Positions 16,834 to 24,967 of a DNA stretch of 64,000 nucleotides are shown here, piece after piece. Numbering within the stretch: the stretch's first letter is position 1; each line of letters starts with the position of its first letter. The stretch is taken from positions 1 through 64,000 of the forward strand of contig BAAAJN010000004.1 in assembly GCA_039527025.1 (NCBI GenBank). The letters run 5' to 3'. Origin of the DNA: Microlunatus lacustris (GTDB lineage Bacteria; Actinomycetota; Actinomycetes; Propionibacteriales; Propionibacteriaceae). The notes below the pieces were generated by a model, which was given only the letters and a program-made list of their open reading frames with translations, was not told the DNA's origin and did not search any database. The position numbers and the translations under genes are program-made.

Positions 16834-17340
16834 TCACCGCTGCAGCAGATCGAGCTTGAGCCCCTCGTGCGAGGCGACGAAGCCGAGGCCCTCGTAGAAG
16901 CGGTGCGCATCGGCCCGGGACTTGTCCGTGGTCAGCTGGACCAGGGCGCAGCCGCGGCGGCGCGCCTCCTGGATCGCCCACCCGAACAGCGCGGCTCCCA
17001 GCCCTCGGCTCCGGTGGTCCTCCCGGACCCGTACCGCCTCGATCTGCGCGCGCAGGGCGCCCCGCCTGGCCAGCCCGGGCAGGAAGCTGAGCTGCAGCGT
17101 GGCGAGCACCTGCAGCTCGTCGGCGGCGACCACCAGCAGGTGGGCCGGGTCGGCGGCCAGGGCGTTGAACGCGCGCAGGTAGGGCTCCAGGTCGGCCTCA
17201 GTGGTGATGCCGTCACGGGCGGCTCCGAGCGGGTCGGCGGCCAGCAGCTCCACGATCGCCGGGACGTCCGCCGCCCCGGCTTCGCGCAAGACCAGACCCT
17301 CCACGGGCAACGTCGCCAGCACGTCCACCGGACCGATCAT
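16834..17340 (-). CDS. GNAT family N-acetyltransferase
   Basis: This 168-residue protein has a GNAT fold. It contains IEAVRVREDHRSRGLGAALFGWAI, with the acetyl-CoA pyrophosphate loop (R-x-x-G-x-G/A, here RSRGLGAALF), and the C-terminal DAHRFYEGLGFVASHEG motif. The acceptor is unknown. I chose ATG 17340 because the longer upstream frame is low-complexity and because FEGLVLREAGAADV-type starts usually come early. The gene lies next to fragments of other genes and has no obvious operon. Confidence 0.85.
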   Translation of the reverse strand: MIGPVDVLATLPVEGLVLREAGAADVPAIVELLAADPLGAARDGITTEADLEPYLRAFNALAADPAHLLVVAADELQVLATLQLSFLPGLARRGALRAQIEAVRVREDHRSRGLGAALFGWAIQEARRRGCALVQLTTDKSRADAHRFYEGLGFVASHEGLKLDLLQR

Positions 17341-17445
17341 GCCCGAGACGACGACCAACGGCTGCGGTCGACACCCACCGGCAGAGGGCTGGAACGCAGC
17401 CGACGATCGAGCCTGGCCCGGTCCGGGGGACTCGTGGTGCACGGG

Positions 17446-18352
17446 TCACATCCAGCTGCAGCGCCCGGTGAAGTTGCGCATCAGGGGCGGTTCGTCCGTT
17501 AAGCGGACGCCGTTGATCCTCGGTGCCCGGGCTGCCACCTCGATCAGTGCGTCAGCGACGTAGTCCATGTGGTCGTTGGTGTAGGCGCGACGAGGGATGG
17601 CGAGCCGCAGCAGCTCGAGCGGCGCCTCCTCCTGCTCGCCGGTGTCGGGGTTCCGACCGAGGAGCAGCGATCCGATCTCCACTGATCGCACGCCCGCTTC
17701 CAGGTACAGCTCGCAGGCCAGGGCGTGTCCGGGGAACTGGTCGTGGGCGAGGTGGGGCAGCAGGGCTCCGGCGTCGACGAAGACCGCGTGCCCTCCGGTG
17801 GGGTGCTGGAGGGGGACTCCCGCCGCCCGCAGCCGGTCTCCGAGGTAGGCGACCTGCCCGATCCGGTACGTGAGGTGGTCGAGGTCGATCGCCTCCGCCA
17901 GGCCGATGGGCACCGCTTCCATGTCACGCCCCGGCCAGACCGCCGTAGGTGATGAAACCCTCGGTCAGCAGGCACCGTTGCTGCGCCCTCCGGTACAGGT
18001 CCCCGTCCTCACGGAAGGCGCAGAACCCGCCGATGCTCGCCAGACCGTCGTTCTTGGACGAGGCGACCACGAGGTCCCCGCAGGCCATCATCTCGAGCAC
18101 GATCTCGTCGATGGCGCTGTCCTCGAACTCGTCCTCGCGCTGCTTGACGAACCAGGCGGTCTCGGCGAAGCGCGCGATGTCGAGGACGACCGGGATGCCG
18201 ACTGCCCGGCAGAGTGCCGCGACCTCGCGCAGGTTGGCGACCGACCCACATCCTCGGCTTCCCCTGACCATCCCCACCCCTCGGCGCAAACTTCGGCGGT
18301 CGACCAGCCGTGTGCCGTTCGGGGGCCCACACTCGCCGATCCAGAGGGTCAC
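17446..18352 (-). pseudogene. Decayed tryptophanase / tyrosine phenol-lyase (beta-eliminating lyase)
   Basis: The upstream piece reads VANLREVAALCRAVGIPVVLDIARFAETAWFV and VVASSKNDGLASIGGF; the downstream piece reads MEAVPIGLAEAIDLDHLTYR to the end. They join as ITYGGLAG-RD-MEAVPIGL if one G is removed from the G-run at 17929-17932. That gives the expected family motif YGGLAGRDMEA, so a single-base insertion breaks the gene. The N-terminal roughly 190 residues are missing: upstream of about 18270 the sequence no longer resembles the family. In register, the PLP-lysine position (SKKD in active enzymes) is Asn (codon 18050-18052). These enzymes split Trp or Tyr into indole or phenol plus pyruvate and ammonia. 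Confidence 0.82.
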
Positions 18353-18491
18353 AGCCTCACGGTGAACGCGCCGACAGTCGACGCAGAGTCGCCCGGGCCC
18401 GCCCTACCCAGCAGGCCCTGGATGAGGTCGGAGGGGGCTCCCCCTCAGCAGTTCTCGCTGCTGAGAGGGAGTCCCGTCCACTCCGTGGCCC

Positions 18492-18980
18492 TCAGGCCGC
18501 GGGCTCGTCCATCGATCTGCCGGTCTCCAGGAGGGTCTTGAGACCGGACAGCGACCACAGCCAGCCGCCGCCACCCTGCTGCGGGTCGCCACCGCCGGCG
18601 ATCTCGGCCGCCAGCTGGGGGGCGGCCGTGACGTCGTGGGTCAGCACCACCCGGGTCAGTCCGCTGGGGAACTGCGTCAGCTCCCAGCTGACCTGTGTGG
18701 GCTCGGAGTCGGGGTACCAGCTCGCCTTCCAGCTGAGCACCAGCCGGTGCGGGGGATCGACCTCGATGACCGTCCCCTCGATGGCCACGTCGCCCATCCC
18801 CATCTGCTTCATCTCGTCCGTGGTCAGGTTGTTGAAGACCCCGCCCGGGCGGGGCTCGAACTGGACGTCGCCGCCGTAGCCCCACCGGCTGGTGTGCTCG
18901 GACTGGGTGATGGCCTCCCACACCCGCTGGGCCGGTGCGTTGATGTAGATGCTGTAGGTCTGGACCAGGTTCTCGCTCAT
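18492..18980 (-). CDS. SRPBCC/AHSA1-type protein
   Basis: This 162-residue protein has the activator-of-Hsp90-like SRPBCC pattern. It starts with YSIYINAPAQRVWEAITQSEHTSRW in two adjacent parts, has a middle EPRPGGVFNNL and EGTVIEVDPPHRLVLSW, and a strand LTRVVLTHDV. Such proteins bind a small hydrophobic ligand. The gene overlaps the ArsR stop by 4 bases (ATGA) and is its downstream operon partner. ArsR-SRPBCC pairs are common in actinobacteria, but the biochemical role is usually unknown. Confidence 0.88.
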   Translation of the reverse strand: MSENLVQTYSIYINAPAQRVWEAITQSEHTSRWGYGGDVQFEPRPGGVFNNLTTDEMKQMGMGDVAIEGTVIEVDPPHRLVLSWKASWYPDSEPTQVSWELTQFPSGLTRVVLTHDVTAAPQLAAEIAGGGDPQQGGGGWLWSLSGLKTLLETGRSMDEPAA

Positions 18981-19354
18981 GGTGTGTCGTCCTCCGTGAT
19001 CGTGGGTGTGTCGCGCCCTTCGGGCGCCTCGAGGTGGTGCTTGAGGTCGAGCAGGAAAGCCGCGACGCCGGCCCGCTCGGTGTACTTGCCGATCCAGCGC
19101 TGGTGGATCTGCTGGATGGGGACCGGGTTCAGGTGGTGCAGCTTCGCCCGGCCCTGCTTGCGGGAGATGACGAGGTCGGCCTGCTCCAGCAGGCGCAGGT
19201 GCTTCGCCACCCCGAAGCGGGTCATCTCGACGTGCTGGTTGACCGCGGCCTCGAGCTCACCCAGCGAGCGGCCGTCCCGCTGGAAGAGCGTGTCCAGGAG
19301 CAGTCGGCGGACCGGGTCCGCCAGTGCTCGGAACACGAGGTCGTCGGCGTCCAT
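18977..19354 (-). CDS. ArsR family winged-helix regulator
   Basis: This 125-residue protein has a winged helix (residues 5-90) with LADPVRRLLLDTLFQRDGRSLGEL, the recognition region MTRFGVAKHLRLLEQADLV and a wing ISRKQGRAKLHHL. It lacks the classic metal-binding ELCVCDL motif, so it is probably not a metalloregulator. It is the first gene of an operon with the SRPBCC gene. A perfect 20-base palindrome starts 11 bases upstream of its start codon and probably gives autorepression. Confidence 0.92.
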   Translation of the reverse strand: MDADDLVFRALADPVRRLLLDTLFQRDGRSLGELEAAVNQHVEMTRFGVAKHLRLLEQADLVISRKQGRAKLHHLNPVPIQQIHQRWIGKYTERAGVAAFLLDLKHHLEAPEGRDTPTITEDDTP

Positions 19355-19365
19355 GAGTGAAATTT

Positions 19366-19385
19366 AGGTGACCGAATGGTCACCT
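19366..19385. promoter_or_regulatory. Perfect palindrome, likely ArsR operator
   Basis: AGGTGACC-GAAT-GGTCACCT is a perfect 8-base inverted repeat with a 4-base centre. It lies 11 bases upstream of the ArsR start codon, where binding would block the promoter. The repeat is exact and placed as expected for autoregulation. Confidence 0.75.
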
Positions 19386-19467
19386 GTCAAGGCTTGTGGC
19401 CACCTCCTGCACGTCGGGACCCGGGACACCGACGAGCGGCGACAACAGCAGCAGCGATGATGGGGCG

Positions 19468-19944
19468 GTGGTCGACGTCCTCGTCCTGACGCCCGATGAC
19501 TGGGAGCTGTGGCGGAAGCTCCGGCAGGCTGCGCTGGCCGAGGCGCCGGGTGCTTTCTGCTCGACCCTGGCCGAGTGGAGCGGCTCAGGTGACACCGAGC
19601 AGCGGTGGCGGGCTCGGCTGGCGGAGGTGCCGCTCAACCTGGCACTGACCGTGGGCGGCGAGCCGCTGGGGATGGTGAGCGCCACCGCGCCCGACTCCGC
19701 AGGAGAAGTCGAACTGGTCAGTCTGTGGGTCGCCCCCGCCGGCCGAGGCCGCGGTGCAGGGGACGAGGCCATCCGGCGGGTGGTGGCCTGGGCCCGCGAC
19801 CAGCACCCCGGGCGGGCCCTGGTGCTGTCGGTCAAGACCGACAACCAGGCGGCGCGAGCCCTGTACAGACGTCATGCCTTCGTCGACGTCGGTCCCTCGC
19901 CAGACGACCCGACCGAGCGGCGCATGCGACGTCGGGCCGGGTGA
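19468..19944 (+). CDS. GNAT family N-acetyltransferase
   Basis: This roughly 158-residue protein has VELVSLWVAPAGRGRGAGDEAIRRVVAWA, a good acetyl-CoA motif A (GRGRGAGDEA). The C-terminal block VKTDNQAARALYRRHAFVDVG follows. Start choice is uncertain: GTG 19468 leads directly into VDVLVLTPDDWELWRKLRQ, and an upstream ATG at 19396 would add a disordered Ser/Gly-rich stretch. It is divergent from the ArsR operon, so the palindrome there might affect it as well. The acceptor is unknown. Confidence 0.82.
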   Translation: MVDVLVLTPDDWELWRKLRQAALAEAPGAFCSTLAEWSGSGDTEQRWRARLAEVPLNLALTVGGEPLGMVSATAPDSAGEVELVSLWVAPAGRGRGAGDEAIRRVVAWARDQHPGRALVLSVKTDNQAARALYRRHAFVDVGPSPDDPTERRMRRRAG

Positions 19945-20060
19945 TCGGCACGCCGGTGCCGCAACGCCGGAGAACCGGCGGACGCCTCGGCAGCTGGCGG
20001 CTCTGCGCGAGAGACCGGGAGGCGGCGCGCGGGCGACGAACACTCAGGGGAGCACGGGCT

Positions 20061-20528
20061 TCACTGCCGCTCGTACTCCAGCAGCACCGGGTGAGGGGGG
20101 AAGCTCGTGCGGCTGGTGCGACCGGTGAGCTGCCAGCCGTGCTTGTCGTAGAAGCGTCGGGCTCTCCGGTTCTCCTCGAACACGCGCAAGGTGAGTCTGG
20201 ATCGGCCCAGCACGGACATCTCGTGGAGCAACGCGTCGTGGAAGCGGGAGGCGAGGCCCGTTCCCCAGGTGGGTAGGGCGGTTCCGAAGTGCAGCAGCTC
20301 GTCGCCGCGCAGAGCGGCGAAGCCCTGGATGGAGCCGTCGTCGTCGGTGCAGAGGTAGACGCTGACCTCGGGGTCGGCGATCTCGCTCAGCCAGCGCGAG
20401 CCGATGGCCTGACGAGGGAAGGGGTGGTCGGCCTGCGGGAAGATGTGACCCAGTCCTCGGACCGCGGCGGGCTCCTGGATCTCGAGGAGAGCCTCGACGT
20501 CGGCGCTCGTCGCCGGGCGCATGATCAT
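20061..20528 (-). CDS. GNAT family N-acetyltransferase
   Basis: This 155-residue protein opens with MRPATSADVEALLEIQ, a typical GNAT start. It has GTGLASRFHDALLHEM (motif A, slightly degenerate) and the late motif VFEENRRARRFYDKHGWQLTGR. The family acetylates small amines, antibiotics or protein termini. Two closely spaced Met codons (20528 and 20522) are possible starts. No regulated partner is evident. Confidence 0.88.
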   Translation of the reverse strand: MIMRPATSADVEALLEIQEPAAVRGLGHIFPQADHPFPRQAIGSRWLSEIADPEVSVYLCTDDDGSIQGFAALRGDELLHFGTALPTWGTGLASRFHDALLHEMSVLGRSRLTLRVFEENRRARRFYDKHGWQLTGRTSRTSFPPHPVLLEYERQ

Positions 20529-20772
20529 GGTCGAATGCTCGGCGCTGGAGGTTGCGCGCGCAAGCCCGTTCGCATCGTCGCGCCGGCCCGCTGAGCAGCC
20601 GGGGGAGTGTCTCGGCGCCGGGGCCCCGCCGTCGTACGGCTGGTCGGGCGCGCCCTGGTCCCTCTCGTCTCGCCGGTCGTCGGAAGACCTGCGCTACGTT
20701 CGAGTCCACGAGCAACGTCCCGGCGCGGTCTTGCCGCTGGGAGCGAGGCCCGGCAGATCGAGGGAGGTCCCG

Positions 20773-21495
20773 GTGGATGACCAGCTACCCGTCGGACCTC
20801 GTCGACGCCGGCCAGCGATGCCAGGACCGGATCGTGCTGATCCGATCTCCGGAGAGCTCGTCACGGCGACATTCGGGTACGACGGCGGACGACAGGTCAC
20901 GGTGTGGGTGCCGTCTAGAGCCCCCGAGCTGGTGGTGTTCGCCGGTGACGGTCAGCTGATCTCGCAGTGGGGTGGGTGTCTCGAGGCAGCCCGGCTACCG
21001 CCCACCATGATCGTCGGCGTCCACCGCACGGATGACGAGGATGAGATGGCGCGGATCCGCGAGTACTCTCCGTCATTCGACGGGGAGCGGTTCGCGGCCC
21101 ACGAGGGCTTCTTCGTCGACGAGGTCCGGAGCTGGGTCGATTCGCGCTTCGGCGTGGCGTTGCCGGCCGAGCGCACAGCGGTGTGCGGCGTGTCGGCGGG
21201 TGGCGAGCTCGCCCTTGCCCTGGGCCTTCGCCATCCAGATGTCTACGGCGCCGTCTTCTGCGCCTCGCCTGGCGGCGGCTACCGGCCGCCGGCTGTGATG
21301 CCCAGCCCTCCCCCGCGCGCCTACCTCGTGGCCGGGACCCTCGAGCCGTGGTTCCTCGAGAACGCGACGCGATGGGCGACAGCCTTCCGCGATGCCGGCA
21401 CCGAGGTCGTGCTGACTGAACGGATCGGCGACCACGGCGGGCCTTTCTGGCAGGCGGAGTTCCCGCTGATGGTGGCTTGGGCGCTCCAACGCTGA
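20773..21495 (+). CDS. Esterase D-like alpha/beta hydrolase
   Basis: This 240-residue hydrolase is of the putative-esterase (EstD/YieL) class. It contains VVFAGDGQLISQWGG, the dimetal-free oxyanion segment VGVHRTDDEDEMARIREYSPSF, the nucleophile elbow CGVSAGGELALALG (Ser in GVSAGG) and a late His in DHGGPFWQAEFP. GTG 20773 was chosen because GGGAGGT lies 5 bases before it. A later ATG at 20818 is an alternative. Related enzymes act on siderophore esters or acyl groups. The upstream 240 bases hold no clear gene. Confidence 0.85.
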   Translation: MDDQLPVGPRRRRPAMPGPDRADPISGELVTATFGYDGGRQVTVWVPSRAPELVVFAGDGQLISQWGGCLEAARLPPTMIVGVHRTDDEDEMARIREYSPSFDGERFAAHEGFFVDEVRSWVDSRFGVALPAERTAVCGVSAGGELALALGLRHPDVYGAVFCASPGGGYRPPAVMPSPPPRAYLVAGTLEPWFLENATRWATAFRDAGTEVVLTERIGDHGGPFWQAEFPLMVAWALQR

Positions 21496-21532
21496 CGAGG
21501 CGTCGGTCGGCCTCCCCGTCCCGCTGCGCCGA

Positions 21533-22591
21533 CTAGTGGCCCTGGCTCCGGTCACCCTCCTCGGCACCTCGGACCACGACCACGCGGTCCCCGTTCCGCA
21601 ACGTCGAGACGGCTGGGTCGTAGAACCGTCGCAGGGTCTTGTCGCGCACCACCGCGACCACCGGTTCGGCCACCGCATCCGGGCTGCCGGCGACCTCGTC
21701 AGGAGTGACCGGGCGCTCGTGCAGGTCCAGACCCTCGCGGGTGGAGAGCAGCTCCTGGATGGCCACACCGAGGTTCGGGCTGACCGCGGAGAGTCCCAGC
21801 AGCCGCCCGACGGCTTCGGAGGAGGTGATCACGGCGTTCGCCCCCGCTGGTCGCATCAGGGCGGCGTTGGCGTCCTCCCGGACGGCGACGGTGAGGTGCG
21901 CGGCGGGGTTGAGCTGCCGGGCGGTCAGGACCGCGAGGATGGCGGAGTCGTCGCGGTCCAAGGCGATGATGACCTGCTCGGCTCGGCTGATCTCGGCCTG
22001 GTGGAGCAGGTCGCGCCGCGTCCCGTCGCCCTGGATCGCCGCGTAGCCGCGGGCGTTGGCGTCGGCGACAGCAGCGGCGGAGCTGTCGATGATCACGATG
22101 CTCGCGGGGTCCCGGCCGGCTTTGCTGAGGGTGCGCGCAGCGCTCCTCCCGGCGGTGCCGAAGCCGACCACGACGGTGTGGTCGCGCAGCCGTCGCCGCC
22201 AGCGGCGGTCCTGGATCATCCGTCGGCCCTGGTTGGCGAGCACCTCCAAGGTGGTGCCCACCAGCAGCACCAGGAACATGATGCGCAGCGGGGTGACCAC
22301 GACGGCGTTCAGCACCCGGGAGTGCGGAGTGATCGGGGTGATGTCGCCGTACCCGGTGGTGGTGATGGTGACGGTGGCGTAGTAGATGGCGTCGATCAAC
22401 GTCACCTCACCGTCGTGGCTGTCGGTGTAGGCACCCCGGTCGAAGTAGACGAAGCCGACGATCACGGCCACCAGCACGAGCGCCACCACCACGCGCAGCA
22501 TCAGCTGCCGTGCGGGGCTCCATCCGCGTGCCGGCAGGGAAACCAGGGTGGAAGGGCCATCGGCCGAGTTCCGGCGTCGTAGAGCTCCCAC
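21533..22591 (-). CDS. Two-TM potassium channel with RCK/TrkA-N domain
   Basis: This 352-residue protein has TM1 (about residues 31-50), a pore helix and the K+ selectivity filter TTTGYGD (residues 77-83), TM2 (about 96-118), and a cytoplasmic RCK domain. The RCK domain starts at HTVVVGFGTAGRSAA, a GxGxxG nucleotide-binding loop. A TrkA-C-like region follows. It resembles MthK/Kch-type channels gated by ligand or nucleotide binding. The N-terminal 30 residues are basic and cytoplasmic. It is a stand-alone gene between two unrelated hydrolase/reductase genes. Confidence 0.93.
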   Translation of the reverse strand: MGALRRRNSADGPSTLVSLPARGWSPARQLMLRVVVALVLVAVIVGFVYFDRGAYTDSHDGEVTLIDAIYYATVTITTTGYGDITPITPHSRVLNAVVVTPLRIMFLVLLVGTTLEVLANQGRRMIQDRRWRRRLRDHTVVVGFGTAGRSAARTLSKAGRDPASIVIIDSSAAAVADANARGYAAIQGDGTRRDLLHQAEISRAEQVIIALDRDDSAILAVLTARQLNPAAHLTVAVREDANAALMRPAGANAVITSSEAVGRLLGLSAVSPNLGVAIQELLSTREGLDLHERPVTPDEVAGSPDAVAEPVVAVVRDKTLRRFYDPAVSTLRNGDRVVVVRGAEEGDRSQGH

Positions 22592-22687
22592 GCATCTGCT
22601 CCCGCTCGTCGACCGCCAGTCGCGGCCGTGTCATCCCACCCTAGGTGCACTGACGACCGAGATCGCTGGCTCACCCGGCCGGCGCGC

Positions 22688-23602
22688 TCACCGCGGACGG
22701 CCTGGTACGGAGACCGTCACCCCGGTGAGCTCTTCGGAGACCGTCCACAGGCGCTGCTGGGCGTCCTCGTCGTGGGAGTCGGGGCTGGAGGCGACCAGTT
22801 CCGGGTATCCGCGGATCTCACCCCGGTTGCCGGGCCCGTAGTACTGGCCGCCGACCACGGCTGGGTCGGTGGCGGCGCGCAGCGTGGGCAGGGCGCCCAT
22901 CTCGGCCTTCTGGGTCAGCAGTGGCGCCAGCCAGGTGACGGGCACGCGGAGCGCGGCTGGTGTGTAGCGGGTGAGCTCGGTGTTGGAGACGCCGGGATGG
23001 GCCGCGACCGCAATCGTGGTGCCGTGCGGCGCGAGCCGGCGCTGCAGCTCGTAGGTGAACATGAGGTTGGCGAGCTTCGCCTGGCCGTAGGCGGCGACCC
23101 GGCTGTAGGACCGCTCCCACTGCAGGTCGTCGAAGTGGATGGCGGCCCGGATCCGGTGACCGGCGCTGCTGACCGTGACGACGCGGGAGCCGGGAACGGG
23201 CAGGAGCCGGTCCAGCAGCAGACCGGTGAGGGCGAAGTGGCCGAGGTGGTTGGTGCCGAACTGGAGCTCGAAGCCGTCCGCGGTGGTCTGCTTCGGGGTG
23301 TACATCACTCCGGCGTTGTTGATCAGGAGGTCGATGCGGGGGTGGGCGGCGCGCAGGTCGGCTGCCGCCGACCGGATCGACTCCAGGGAGGTCAGGTCGA
23401 GGGCCTGGACGGCGACGTCGCCGGGGATGCGGGCGGCAGCCCGCTGGCCCTTCTCGACGTCGCGCACGGCCAGGACCACCGCCGCCCCCCGCGCGGCCAG
23501 CATCCGGGCAGTCTCGAAGCCCAGCCCGGTGTTGGCGCCGGTCACCACCGCCACCCGGCCGTGCTGGTCGGGAATCTGCTGCTCAGTCCATCTGCTGCTC
23601 AT
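22688..23602 (-). CDS. Short-chain dehydrogenase/reductase (retinol dehydrogenase-like)
   Basis: This roughly 304-residue SDR has the cofactor motif VTGANTGLGFE (TGxxxGxG), the NNAGVM motif and the catalytic Ser and YxxxK in TVSSAGH ... YGQAKLAN. The length and the CC-terminal extension resemble the RDH/WW-oxidoreductase-like SDRs. ATG 23602 has AGGAG 5 bases upstream and is preferred over a GTG two codons before. It is divergent from the TetR gene at 23701. Repeated operator-like sequences lie in the 98-base gap, so the pair is probably a repressor and its target. Confidence 0.92.
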   Translation of the reverse strand: MSSRWTEQQIPDQHGRVAVVTGANTGLGFETARMLAARGAAVVLAVRDVEKGQRAAARIPGDVAVQALDLTSLESIRSAAADLRAAHPRIDLLINNAGVMYTPKQTTADGFELQFGTNHLGHFALTGLLLDRLLPVPGSRVVTVSSAGHRIRAAIHFDDLQWERSYSRVAAYGQAKLANLMFTYELQRRLAPHGTTIAVAAHPGVSNTELTRYTPAALRVPVTWLAPLLTQKAEMGALPTLRAATDPAVVGGQYYGPGNRGEIRGYPELVASSPDSHDEDAQQRLWTVSEELTGVTVSVPGRPR

Positions 23603-23618
23603 CTGCACTCCTCAAGAA

Positions 23619-23683
23619 ACCGGCGGTCTGTTATTCCTCAGACTAACGGACCGGTAGTCTGATAGCAAGGGACCGGCGGTCTG
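23619..23683. promoter_or_regulatory. Operator array in SDR/TetR divergent promoter
   Basis: Three copies of ACCGG(C/T)(G/A)GTCTG occur at 23619-23630, 23650-23661 and 23672-23683. The middle copy is one arm of a 23-base near-perfect palindrome, CAGACTA ... TAGTCTG (23639-23661). The outer copies look like half sites. The array lies between the divergent SDR and TetR starts and probably binds the TetR protein cooperatively. Confidence 0.7.
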
Positions 23684-23700
23684 CAAGCTAGGCTGACGGT

Positions 23701-24366
23701 GTGACGTTCCAGCGGGCGCGCAGCGAGGAGCAGCGGGAGATCCGCCGCCGGGCGATCCTGGCCACGGCGGCGTCGATGCTCGACGAGATGCCCGTCACCG
23801 AGGTGAGCCTCAACGAGCTCAGTCGACGGGTGGGACTGGCCAAGTCGAATGTCCTGCGCTACTTCGAGTCGCGCGAGGCGGTGCTGCTCGAACTGCTGGA
23901 CGAGTTCCTCCGCGACTGGCTCGTCGACCTGGCGGACGAACTGGCCGCGGGCATCGAGGCTGGTGCGCTCCCGAAGACGCGGGCAGACCAGCTGGCTGAG
24001 GTCCTCAGCCGGTCGCTGGCGGGCCGGGTGGCGCTCTGCGACCTCTTCGGCGCGCAGGGCGGCGTGCTGGAGCACAACGTCTCGGTCGAGGTGGTCAAAC
24101 GGCACAAGCGGTCCTCTCTCAGCAGGCTCGCAGCCATGTCCGAGCTCGTTCGCCGGCACCTGCCCGAGCTCGGCGACAGCGCCCAGCTGTTCTGCCTGAT
24201 GAGCCTCGTCTCGGCCGGCGCTCTGTCGTCCTACGTCCCGCCGCCGCCCAGCCTCCTGGCCGCCTATGCGGACGAGCCCGACCTCGGCGTCCTGCACCTG
24301 GAGCTGCGGGACGCCCTACAAGTCGCCTTCACCTCGGCGCTGGTCGGTGTGCTGCCGCGCGCCTGA
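23701..24366 (+). CDS. TetR family regulator
   Basis: This 221-residue protein has a TetR N-terminal domain (residues 12-60, ILATAASMLDEMPVTEVSLNEL, then RRVGLAKSNVLRYFESREAVL). A long helical ligand domain follows, ending near LRDALQVAFTSALVGV. The GTG start sits 17 bases after the last repeat of the operator array with no strong Shine-Dalgarno, so translation may be leaderless. It is divergent from the SDR and probably represses both genes. Confidence 0.92.
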   Translation: MTFQRARSEEQREIRRRAILATAASMLDEMPVTEVSLNELSRRVGLAKSNVLRYFESREAVLLELLDEFLRDWLVDLADELAAGIEAGALPKTRADQLAEVLSRSLAGRVALCDLFGAQGGVLEHNVSVEVVKRHKRSSLSRLAAMSELVRRHLPELGDSAQLFCLMSLVSAGALSSYVPPPPSLLAAYADEPDLGVLHLELRDALQVAFTSALVGVLPRA

Positions 24367-24674
24367 GCTCTGGGACGCCGTGACCTCAGCGCGACGATGA
24401 CGACGGCGAGAGCGGAGCACAGCGGCCAACGACGTGGCCAGGCGCGCACGCGGGGACGACGTCGACGGGGGCGGAGGCGTTGCCAGCCCTGCCAGCGATC
24501 CCAGGGATGGCGCTGCGTCCGCGCGGGCCCCGCTTCGGCCGTCGGCTTGCTCCACGGGTGCGTCACCGCACCATTCACCGCAGAAAGTACTGACAATTGT
24601 TCCAGGTCATCCGTGGAGCACGGAAGTCATTGTCTGTCCACCTGGTGCCATGTCCGGATCTGGACAACCAGGGT
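24367..24674. other. Gene-free stretch upstream of the RNA candidate
   Basis: About 310 bases hold no convincing coding frame: the open frames here are Arg- and Ser-rich shadows. The right end (from about 24570) becomes less GC-rich and includes an ACAATTGT palindrome near 24592, consistent with a regulatory region ahead of the RNA gene. Confidence 0.5.
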
Positions 24675-24703
24675 TTTCCATCTCCGTTCTTCTCGTCTAC
24701 AGT
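24675..24703 (+). promoter_or_regulatory. Candidate promoter of the 6C-like RNA
   Basis: A TACAGT hexamer at 24698-24703 fits the actinobacterial -10 pattern TANNNT. TTTCCA at 24675-24680 lies 17 bases upstream as a weak -35. Transcription would start about 24710, just before the first hairpin arm. Confidence 0.45.
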
Positions 24704-24707
24704 GAGC

Positions 24708-24810
24708 ATTGTGTCGGGGGCCATGGACCCCCGAGCTTGGCCCCCGACACCTCACACTGGAGTCCGTGACCACCTGAACCCCCGAGCAGGTGGTCACGGA
24801 CTTCTTCACG
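24708..24810 (+). ncRNA. 6C-like RNA: two C-loop hairpins
   Basis: Two long perfect hairpins stand in a gene-free region. Hairpin 1 pairs GTGTCGGGGGCCA (24711-24723) with TGGCCCCCGACAC (24738-24750). Hairpin 2 pairs GTCCGTGACCACCTG (24762-24776) with CAGGTGGTCACGGAC (24787-24801) and can add one more A-T pair. Both loops carry the same ACCCCCGAGC sequence although the stems differ, which is the signature of the actinobacterial 6C RNA (two stem-loops with C-rich loops). Here each loop has five C, not six. A CTTCTTC tract follows hairpin 2, as for a terminator. A promoter-like TACAGT precedes hairpin 1. The strand is inferred from the loop C-tracts and promoter. Confidence 0.7.
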
Positions 24811-24967
24811 TCCAGCTGAACGTCCCGCGGAGACGTCCACGAGGCCGTCGCTCCGGTCCGGCGGGTGGTCCGGCCCAGGAGCGGATGGACGTGTGCGCCG
24901 CGACCGCCATGCTGGCGGCGGGATGGCTATGCCACCACGCCACGGGCCTGGACGCTCGGCGTGCAGG

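Noticed and set aside
20552..20563. TTGCGCGCGCAA palindrome upstream of the esterase
   Set aside because: It is a perfect palindrome, but alternating CG is frequent here and no regulator gene is adjacent.
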